Shown piece by piece: positions 56,271 through 64,000 of a DNA stretch of 64,000 nucleotides (position 1 is the stretch's first letter; every line of letters starts with the position of its first letter). This stretch comes from Eudorina sp. 2006-703-Eu-15 (Eukaryota; Chlorophyta; Chlorophyceae; Chlamydomonadales; Volvocaceae), in contig BDSI01000017.1 of the NCBI GenBank assembly GCA_003117195.1, positions 124,001 through 188,000 on the forward strand, read 5' to 3'. Made by a program: the position numbers and the translations under genes. The notes under the pieces are model-generated. The model made no database searches, had not been told where the DNA came from, and was given only the letters and a program-made list of their open reading frames with translations.

Positions 56271-57355
56271 GGGACAGGGACGGCGCCGCGAGATGTACTG
56301 CTTTGTACTTGAGTAAGGGAGGAAGGGCTTGGGGGAAGGGGGGAAGGGAGGTCCGAAAGGGCTGCGGACGGAGGGGCCTGAAGAGGACGTAGTGCACCTG
56401 CGAGCTTGATGATGGCGGGCGAGCACTGCGGCCTGTGTCGGGCCCTTGGCGTTGTGGGGGCTTCGGGCGCAGGAGGACGCCTCTGGGGCCGGCGTCTTCG
56501 ACCGGCCGGCGGCGGGCAGCGGCGCTTTGCAGGGATGGAGAGCAGGAGGGCGAGCGCCATTTGTGTGGGTTCGGGAATGGTGACGTGGGGATGTGGAGGT
56601 CGGGCGCTCGGACGCATGCTGTGACTACAACCCAGTGGGCACGCAGAGGACGTCAAGAGTCGAGTGCCGCGAGTGCAGGCGCGCATTGTCATAACCCCAG
56701 GCCAGAGCGCACTTGCTCAGAGAAAGAAAGAGCCTCACGTTTGCCCCACGGGGAATTCACCAATGTGAGCGGCCTGACATTGGCCTGATCTCGGACCTCG
56801 GACCCGGATCTGTGCAGCACGCAATGGTGTGGAGCGAACGAACGAATGAGTGGCGGGGCCGAGCGAGAGGGAGGGTCTTCGCAGGGTTGACCACTGGCGT
56901 GGTGATGCGTGCAAGGTGCAGGAGCAGGCCCACTTGGCGGGCAGGGATGGTAGTGCTGGGGGAAAGGGAGCAGGGGTGAGGCCACGGGGCCTGGCACGGC
57001 TGCATTACGTTCCGTTGCGTCCTGTTAAAAGCCCGCAGCGCGTTCACGATTCGGTTGACGATGAACATTAACTTCAGTCTGGGCCCATACGTGGGCCTTC
57101 CCTGTAGGGGGCCAATCGGCGCAATATTCCACATGGTTGGTATCTTGTGTTGCGGCTAGGGTTGTGCTTGTGCTGTGGACATTAATCGATGATGTACCGC
57201 AGGACGGTTTGCATATCGTGATACCCTGGGACGTGAGGGGGCTGCTCCCCCAAGTGCTCTCGCTCCATTGCGGTTGGGAAGCTTGTACGATGTGACTGAT
57301 GACCAAGTCACATGTCAATACGAATTCCAGGTTGTCCTCTTCATCTGTGTCACGT
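56271..57355. other. Ubinuclein 3' flank, no gene recognised
   Basis: More than 1 kb with G-rich stretches near the ubinuclein stop and a more balanced composition beyond 56.6 kb. Open frames here are short and show no conserved pattern. No clear TGTAA was found close to the stop. Confidence 0.4.
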
Positions 57356-59720
57356 CTATAAGCGGTTGAGAGCCGTGTACCGTTGTTGGCCTCCACCAAG
57401 TTGGCACCCGCGACCTGTTTCGACCACCACGGTGCCCACGTAGCTGTGGTGCGGCGGGGCGATCAGGATCTGGGTCGGCTGCGGGAAGGTAAGGTACGAG
57501 CTGAACCTGCAACGAGGTTGGTAAATAACAGTAAGGTTTCCTTGTGTTCATGGAGGTACGGCGTCACATACAATGGTGCCCTCAGCGGCCTGCATCAGGA
57601 GGTCAAATGCATTCTCAGCTCGAGGAGGACGGCAACCCTCTGCAAGCCATGTATGGAAAACGCAAAGGTGCGTGAAAATACGCTACCGTAGGGCAATGCC
57701 TGCTGGCCTTAGCATATTTGAGGGTCCGCCGGTACAGCACATTACAAGTGAATCAACATGCAAATGAGCCATATTACAGGCGAATCGAAGGGCATGCACG
57801 GGGATGCCGAAATCAACGAAGCATGAGGACTGGACAGCCCCGGACCCCTCAGTAAAGAATCCCCGCACACGAAGCTCACAAACGGAAACGTCCCAGCCCC
57901 GACCACAACATCCCCCGGGGCATCGTCATCAAGGCACACCCTGGGGGTACCCGTCGCGCCTGACATGCACGACGGCAATGCCAATGTCCAACGTGAGGAA
58001 AACGACGCCAGGAAGCCTAAAGCCAACAAGAAGAGGTCACGTCATGACTCATGCGCCTGGACAAAGCTTCCAGACCCCCTAAACAGCAATAAGCGCCTAC
58101 GCCACAGGGTGCCATGGCGCCTGCTGCGTCAACCGTTGATGGCATACCTTGGTACCCTAACCGGCCTCGCTGACGGTCTGTCAAGCGCGTGCCGGACCAC
58201 CTCTACCCTCTAAAGCTCTGTATAACACCAATAACAATCTTAATACCAGAGATTGACAAGGGTGACAACCTCAGCGATCAACCCCGTTGGCGGTTCAAAT
58301 CTGCTCGTCGTACCCGCGGCCCAATCCAACGATGCCAGTACTTGAACATGAGACCAGTTCGCACGATGAGGCCTGTCAAAGCAACCGTGTACCTACAGGA
58401 GTCTGAATCAACAGGCCCACCGCAAGGGGACGACCGGCCAAGCTAAACCTTGACCTAAAAGGATAACGAGCAAGCAAGCGAGAAATACCCCATAGGGTTT
58501 ATTAAAACAATGAATCGCGACGCGTTCGAGACACCTCTCCGTCCAGAAAGGGCGCCAGATTCACCAGGACTGGACTGGACTGGACCGGACGGGGACGACA
58601 CGAAGCCGAGAGACAGAAGACTGGAACACGCCGAACACATCCAGTGTACAGCGGCGGCAGCACTGCCACCACAATGCTTTGAAGACTGCGCACCGAAGAA
58701 CTGTGGTCTGAAAGGCGGGTGGGATCCCGCAAGACCACCCTGGACGAACCTAACCGCGCAAGGAACCTAGCGACACCGGCACTCCTACCTGGCCTCGTTC
58801 GTAAGCCCCGCCAACTACTGGCCCTGGCCTGATTTGGAACACGATGCGTCTGTTTCACGTGCAGACGGGGGGCGGTTGCCCTGTGTCAACGCACACAAAT
58901 ACACATGTAGCCATACACCCTAACCCTGACAAACGGCGTCGAAACATCCCACCTCCACGATTCCTCCTTCAGGACTGCTGCGGCCGTTCCGAAATCCTAC
59001 AAATTCGCCGGGACCCCTCCCTGGCCGAGTGCCGTTCAGCTGTTCACCGCAATGCAATCCACCTGCCCTTCGGTTTCAAGGAAGCTGCAAATCTTGAGAA
59101 CGACACCGCCGGATGCCGCACATGGTAACGCAAACACCACCTCCCAACCCCAGCCGCCACACACTCGAACGAACCAATGAACTCGTTCCGTTGCGGCTTA
59201 TTCCTTCGGCTTCGGTCGCCGTCAGGAGCCGCGCCGCCGTGCCGTGCCGTCCTTTGCACCATAATGGCTTTCGGATACAAGATGCCAGGACGCAAGTGAA
59301 CCAACAGAAAAGCAAGGCAGGCCCCCACTCCCATGGTGCTTGTTGTGAGTCGCGCCTATCCACATCGCACCCATCGACATGCCGGTACACCCCTCAGCAT
59401 GCGATCGGCGGCCCCCGACCATGTGCGTTCTTCTCCCCGTCTCTCCGCCAATGGGGCAGCAGGCAGCACCCACCTGTGAATCGGTCTTCGTCACAGCAGG
59501 CACTGCCCAACGCGCTGTTGCGATCCTCGGTAGCAGTTCAGAGACACGCATTGTCATCAGGTCTTCGTGGCACGCACCTAACCATCCACACACCGGCGCA
59601 GGACCGGACAGTCCGTCGGCCACCATCTCAATAGTCAGGCCTTGCAAGGCAACTGACGTAAAATCCACTTCATTCAGCAGAGAGCTCCCAAACCTTTGCA
59701 AGCAGCAAACTGCCTTACTG
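57356..59720 (-). other. Possible minus-strand gene, exons only partly resolved
   Basis: Several stretches look like exons bounded by AG and GT on the minus strand. One, at about 57560-57630, reads RPPRAENAFDLLMQAAEG before a GTATGT donor. One, at about 57506 downward after TTGCAG, has two possible frames ending at 57356 or near 57315. One, at about 59595-59700, reads DFTSVALQGLTIEMVADGL before GTGCGT. A short one near 59500 reads PAVTKTDSQ before GTGGGT. I could not join them into one consistent frame and do not recognise the product. A plus-strand frame at about 57840-58213, hydrophilic and Lys/Arg-rich, competes in the middle. Treat this as an unresolved gene or gene remnant. Confidence 0.25.
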
Positions 59721-59919
59721 ATCCACCCTCTTAATTACATGATGCGCACCATCCCGCGCTCTTCCATACGACATCCATCTGATTATCACCAGGTACACCA
59801 GCCGGTCTCAGACGACACCCCGCTGCACCTAGATGAGACAAAAATGTAAAGCTCACAGCAAACTCTGCCGTGCATGCTATGTACAGCGCTAGATCGGTTT
59901 GCTTGCCGCCCTCGCCGTA

Positions 59920-61377
59920 TTACTGGCACAAACGCGTGAGGGTCACCGCCGGCGCCGCTGCGGCGGCAGCAACTGCACGGCGATGGCTACACAGCGCCTT
60001 GTGGTTGTCTAGGCACGCCCTCCGCCAGTCCCGGAGCTCCTCGTGCAGAGCCGCTGCGCGACCCTCCACCTCCGCGAGCTGGTCCGCCAGTCGCTGCGCC
60101 TGGCGACTACTGAACAACAGCGCCGCGTGCGCCCGGTCGGTACGGCGTCGCTCCGCCAGCAAGAGAGGATGCAGCGGCGCGGCAGGGCTGGAGACCCGGG
60201 TCACTGGTCTGGACACCCCGCCCATCGTTGACGTAACTGCCTCGTCGTTGAACACCCTCTCACTGCCTCCCGACAGCGGTGCAGTGCGCCTCGCAGCTGG
60301 CGACACGCCGCCTCCCGGCACAGTCGGCAAAACCTCCCCGGGCGGTGCCGCCTCCGCCTGTGACGCCACGGCCGCCGGAAGGTCGCCCGAGAGGCTGCGC
60401 GCCGTGGCTGGCTCCTCACGCGCGTGTGGCGGTGTGTCAACACGCACCAATGACAAGTCCTCCGCCAACCCCTCCTCGCAATTTTGAGCGCCGGGCTGCA
60501 CTGACAAAAATACCGGCACAGTCGACTGGTCGTCCCCGGGTGGCTGTGGACCCGGTTGCAGCCCTTGCGCGGTGGCGAACGTCTCGCGGGCATGCAGCAT
60601 CTGCGATAACAAGTGGCGGGTTGCGTCGCAGTGGGTGCAGCCCACGGCGGGATGAGGGGAGTGCTGCGGGTCTCGATCGGCTTGTTGCAGGCGCTGGAGC
60701 TCGGCGCGGAGTGCGCATAGCTGCTCGTCCCGCTCCCTGACCTGCTGCCGCAGTCGCTGATTCTCCGCACACTGATCTCTGAGCTCTTGCTCTAGGCGCT
60801 GCGCGTGGACGCCGGCGGCTACGTTCAGCGAGTCTGTGTATGGAGCCGAAGACCCCATAACGGTGGTCGCCGACAGTGCAGATGCTGTGCCAAGAGCCCC
60901 ATATCCAATGCCGCTGAAAAAGCGACTGTTGCGCATGGCAGGCACGGGCGCGGAATGGCCTGAGTAAGGCGACAGTTCTTCGTTCTCGAAGCTGCACGAG
61001 CGCCGAGAAAGGTTGTTGCTATCCGATGAATTTTCAGGGCGCGCTCCTCCACATGACTGGCCGTAGGAGTAGCCCCGGCAGGCCAGCCTTGGTTCAGTGC
61101 TGACGGGGCACACTGGGCTGTAAGACGTAGCGCAGTCTCCGGCGCCATTTGGCGTTGCTGGCTCTCCAAGATAAGAAGCCGATATACGCGACCTACAATC
61201 GGTGTTTACCAAAACGGGGCAGGGAAGGCATTCAAGAAATCGTGAAGCCTTGAGGCCGACGGTCGGCTCAGGTTTGAAACAGCAATATATGCTCACACGT
61301 AACAACTCAAATATAATTTCTATACAAGGACGTAGATAACCAGCCGAAAGAAGGAACAACTGGGGGAAAGCTTGCAT
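59920..61377 (-). CDS. Coiled-coil protein of unknown function
   Basis: A single open frame of 485 codons ending TLTRLCQ at 59920. Residues about 190-235 form a strong Gln/Arg/Glu-rich coiled coil (QRLEQELRDQCAENQRLRQQV...), followed by GCTHCDATRHLL with a CxxC pair. A second helical, Arg/Ala-rich coiled coil lies near the C-terminus (AERRRTDRAHAALL to LADQLAEVEGRAAAL). The middle is Pro/Ala/Ser-rich and disordered. The first 60 or so residues are Leu/Cys-rich and encoded by AT-rich DNA, so they may be 5' UTR; MRNSRFFSG near residue 148 is an alternative start. No family recognised; it could be a centrosomal or flagellar-type coiled-coil protein, but nothing shows that. Confidence 0.55.
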   Translation of the reverse strand: MQAFPQLFLLSAGYLRPCIEIIFELLRVSIYCCFKPEPTVGLKASRFLECLPCPVLVNTDCRSRISASYLGEPATPNGAGDCATSYSPVCPVSTEPRLACRGYSYGQSCGGARPENSSDSNNLSRRSCSFENEELSPYSGHSAPVPAMRNSRFFSGIGYGALGTASALSATTVMGSSAPYTDSLNVAAGVHAQRLEQELRDQCAENQRLRQQVRERDEQLCALRAELQRLQQADRDPQHSPHPAVGCTHCDATRHLLSQMLHARETFATAQGLQPGPQPPGDDQSTVPVFLSVQPGAQNCEEGLAEDLSLVRVDTPPHAREEPATARSLSGDLPAAVASQAEAAPPGEVLPTVPGGGVSPAARRTAPLSGGSERVFNDEAVTSTMGGVSRPVTRVSSPAAPLHPLLLAERRRTDRAHAALLFSSRQAQRLADQLAEVEGRAAALHEELRDWRRACLDNHKALCSHRRAVAAAAAAPAVTLTRLCQ

Positions 61378-62293
61378 GATTCAAACAGAGTTGAAGTCAG
61401 AACACATACATATCTCACCGAAGGCAAGCAGCACTGACTGCTCCTTCAAAAAAGTCGATCAGAGTGTTTGGGTCGTCTCCTGCCACTTCACCAAGGAACT
61501 CCACCGACGACTTACTGAGAATGACTTCTCCGTTCCTGCACCACAGACGGCATCCCGTCAAATTAGCCTAATAATTCAGTAAGCCACAATGCCATTGTGC
61601 ATGTGTGACGTCGCCGTAGGTGGCAGGGTTGCACTTCCACCTCGTTGCTTTGCTACCCGCCTACTCACCCCAAGGCAGACAGCGGCGATTCGCAATCATT
61701 GTTTTTCAGTGATTGAATGCTGCTGTAGCCCGTGTCTCCGACTCCCACGGGCATTGAACGCGGCGGGGTCGATGTGAATAACTCAAAGCTGCCTGGTATC
61801 TTGAAGATTTGTTAGGACAGAGACTCTGTATAAGTCAAGAATCTAATTCAGATGGCTTTTGCGCTGCTAACTGTGGCACTAGGAAATAATACGGGATTGT
61901 GCCGGATACGATGGTGGCGCCTGTCGTTTCAACCGTCGAAAGCTTACGCGCTGCTATGATTATAGATATAGTCAACAGTGTTCTGCGTCCCTTCCTCACA
62001 AAAACCTCATTGAATGGGTGCAAATGGACATGGTTCAAGTCGGAACACATAACGGGAGTATATCTGTTACAAGCTCGAATATGCCCAAGCGCCTTGCGAA
62101 ACCCAAGCAGCAATCTGCAATTCACCGCAGTGAAATTTTTATCAGCCCTGTGGCCTGTTAGGTATAGTCGTTCGCACATGACTAGCCGCAAGTCGCACGT
62201 GAAACTCCTCTGTTGATCCGTATCCGCCCGCGATGCGCATCATCTCACCATGATGACCATCAACTGCAGACACGTACCATCAACTCTCGCTGT
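61378..62293. other. AT-rich intergenic stretch, no gene recognised
   Basis: About 900 bp, the most AT-rich part of the window, between the coiled-coil gene start and the 3' end of the GPI1-like gene. Frames of about 100 codons exist on both strands at 61835-62216 but neither shows a recognisable pattern. It probably holds the promoter of the coiled-coil gene and the 3' UTR of the gene to the right. Confidence 0.4.
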
Positions 62294-64000
62294 TTACCAT
62301 GCGCTCTCCGCACCACCTCCAACCAACGACCATGCCCACAGCTTCGCCGCTGTGTTGTTTGTGTGACGACGGCTCCGCCCCCGGTCCAAAGCCCGCCCCC
62401 TCGGGTCCCCGTTCCTGCACCCTCCTCCACGCTCACATCCCCACCCCGCTCCCCAGCCGGCCCCAAGCCCCCGCTCCAGCCACGTCCCCGCCACGCTCCA
62501 CCAAGGCCGCGGTAGCGGCTCCACCACGAAAGCCAACACGCCCATGTTGCCACCGGCCCCCGGACCCCGCGGGCTGCCGACCCCCGGCCCACAAGCTATC
62601 TGACAGGGCTGCATCGTTTCTCTTGATGCTTCATCCGCTGCCGTCGGCGTAGCCGCCGTGCCATAGACCATGACTGCCGGACCTGCAGCGACCCCACCCC
62701 GGCGGGCAGGCGGGTGCGTCAGTCCCCGAGGAAAGCCACCCAGGCGCGGCGTAACGACACGCCATCGCACGGTCAGCTCCCAGGGTGCAGCGCCCGATAA
62801 GACACCACCCGCCTTCCACGGCGCAGGGAACACAGCCCCCAACCGCTCCAGCACCCGGCCGGACAGGCCGCTGCGCCTCCAGGGAATGAACTCCGACTCA
62901 ATCGGCCCTCAGAACCCCTTATGCGTCACCTCATGCTTTGCGCCTACTTCCGTGCACCCGACTGCCCACCCAACCCTCCCACGGATGTCCCTGAGGGCAG
63001 GCCCCCAAGTCCAACACCTAGCGCCCCACAATCCCCACTCCGGCTTCCCCACCCACCCACCCACCCCTCCTCCACCCACCCACCTACCCCTCCTCCACCC
63101 ACCCACCCACCCCTCCTCCACCCACCCACCCACCCACCCACCCACCCACCCACCTACCCCTCCTCCACCCACCCACCCACCCCTCCTCCACCACCCACCC
63201 ACCCACCCCTCCTCCACCCACCCACCCACCCGGGAAGCTCAGGGGCCGCCAGCAGCGCCACGCCAGCGCCAGCAGCACATTGTCACGCAGCGCCCCCGCC
63301 GCCAGCGCCAGTCCGGCCCGCACCGCCGCCGGCCCCCCCCATACTGCCAGCGCCAACAGCCTCCACGCCGCCACAGTGGGCAGCAGCGCCAGCAGCGGCA
63401 CCAGCAGCAGCACCCCACGATCAGCGGCTCCACCGCCACCTCGGCATCCGACTGCATCCAATCAAAGGGCGAGGGGGGGGTTGGGTGAATGGGTGGATCG
63501 GGCGACTGACAGGGAAAACTGCACATGCGACAGAGGGGCCGGCCACGAGCTGTGCTGGCTGGCAAAGCGGCCATCTGTCACATTGAGATCCTGGTACACT
63601 CTGGCAGGCCGCGCAGTCTATCGTTGTCTGCTAATCCGCTACTCCCCACCCCCCCCCCACGGGTCTACCCACTTCTTGTTCCGCCCCTCGCCCCCCAGGT
63701 CATCCCTCCTTCCCTCCCTCCCTCACCCCCGGATCCGGAGCCAGGCCCAGCAGACTCTCCAGCCGGCTGATGGGCAGCAGCGGGCCATCACCCGCCACCC
63801 CACCCGCCACCCAGTCACCCGGACGGCGCTGTTCGTCAGGGGGCCGTCCGGGGGCCCGCGGCGTGGGAGGGCGGTCTGTGGAACCCCCACGCCGCCGGAG
63901 AAGCAGGCCCCGCAGTGAACCGAGGCGAGGGGGGGCACCTTCCCCGGCCCCAGCCCCGGCCCCGGGCCCTGGGGCCCCTAGCCCTGGCGCGGGCTTCGTC
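62294..64000 (-). CDS. PIGQ: GPI1/PIG-Q-like subunit of GPI-GlcNAc transferase, 3' part, with frame break
   Basis: PIG-Q/Gpi1 is a membrane subunit of the ER enzyme that makes GlcNAc-PI, the first step of GPI-anchor synthesis. Three exons are seen: the right edge to 63727, 63451-63230 and 62907-62294. The first carries LRGLLLRRRGGSTD, then a low-complexity insert. The second begins SDAEVAVEPLIVG, then in the +1 frame gives a hydrophobic run VLLLVPLLALLPTVAAW and LLALAWRCWRPL, matching the Gpi1 pattern of a Leu-rich span followed by LPT and an Arg-Pro end. The third starts GPIESEF and continues with RVLERLGAVFPAPWKAGG. The frame change sits at a C4 run (63413-63416, plus strand); one extra base would restore both frame and splice phase. 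The 5' part lies beyond the window. Confidence 0.5.
63046..63232. repeat. CCCACC/CCTCCTCCA tandem repeat
   Basis: About 185 bp of CCCACCCA units interspersed with CCCCTCCTCCA. It fills the intron that starts at the donor of the second GPI1-like exon (63229, minus sense), and its first GTGGGT supplies that donor. Confidence 0.85.

Noticed and set aside
57804..58213. Plus-strand hydrophilic Lys/Arg-rich frame as a gene
   Set aside because: No start context, no family resemblance, and competing exon-like signals on the minus strand; mentioned only as unresolved.
63046..63232. CRISPR-like spaced repeats
   Set aside because: Units are simple CCCACC and CCTCCTCCA satellites without unique spacers, in a eukaryotic intron.
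1..64000. tRNA, rRNA or snRNA genes
   Set aside because: I saw no cloverleaf with A/B boxes and no rRNA-like conserved blocks on either strand; a covariance-model scan would be needed to exclude small RNAs.

Overview
The window looks like nuclear DNA of a volvocine-type green alga (Chlorophyceae, Chlamydomonas/Volvox relatives). The DNA is very GC-rich and genes are dense in short introns with GTGAGT/GTGCGG-like donors and CAG acceptors. Coding exons carry long Ala, Gly, Pro and Gln runs, TGTAA pentamers follow some genes, and two products are nucleus-encoded plastid proteins. This placement is inferred from sequence style and gene content; no search was run.

Layout. The left half (395-32025, minus strand) is one gene, TRRAP/Tra1, the giant pseudokinase scaffold of SAGA/NuA4-type acetyltransferase complexes. 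I resolve 50 exons, about 4,650 residues, from an N-terminal exon to a C-terminal FATC ending in HPWF. A mobile-element block follows at 32.2-35.6 kb: a near-perfect hairpin-forming inverted repeat and a 5'-truncated non-LTR retrotransposon reverse transcriptase with an intact frame. The block is bracketed by a gapless 233-bp direct duplication of the TRRAP first exon and upstream region.

To the right are RBM42 (RRM protein, +, 36184-38337), plastid lumazine synthase (riboflavin pathway, +, 38697-40117), a small nest of inverted repeats (41.06-41.66 kb) and plastid ribosomal protein L1 (+, 41999-43587). Next come a PIH1-domain protein close to PIH1D2 (-, 44526-46255) and an 84-residue single-span membrane protein (-, 46429-46916). 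The latter is divergent from a 15-exon ubinuclein/HPC2-like HIRA-complex subunit (+, 47215-56270), whose C-terminus carries what appear to be two tandem winged-helix domains. The region 56.3-59.9 kb is poorly resolved. It is followed by a coiled-coil protein of unknown function (-, 59920-61377) and the 3' part of a probable GPI1/PIG-Q gene (-, 62294 to the right edge) with an apparent one-base frame break.

The genes are mostly unrelated housekeeping functions: chromatin (TRRAP, ubinuclein), RNA (RBM42), plastid metabolism and translation (lumazine synthase, L1), cilia/chaperone (PIH) and GPI anchors. Several pairs are head-to-head and probably share short bidirectional promoters. The least expected things are the duplication bracketing the retroelement, the tandem winged-helix tail on ubinuclein, the inverted-repeat elements, and three tiny AT-rich inserts in TRRAP introns bracketed by short direct repeats.
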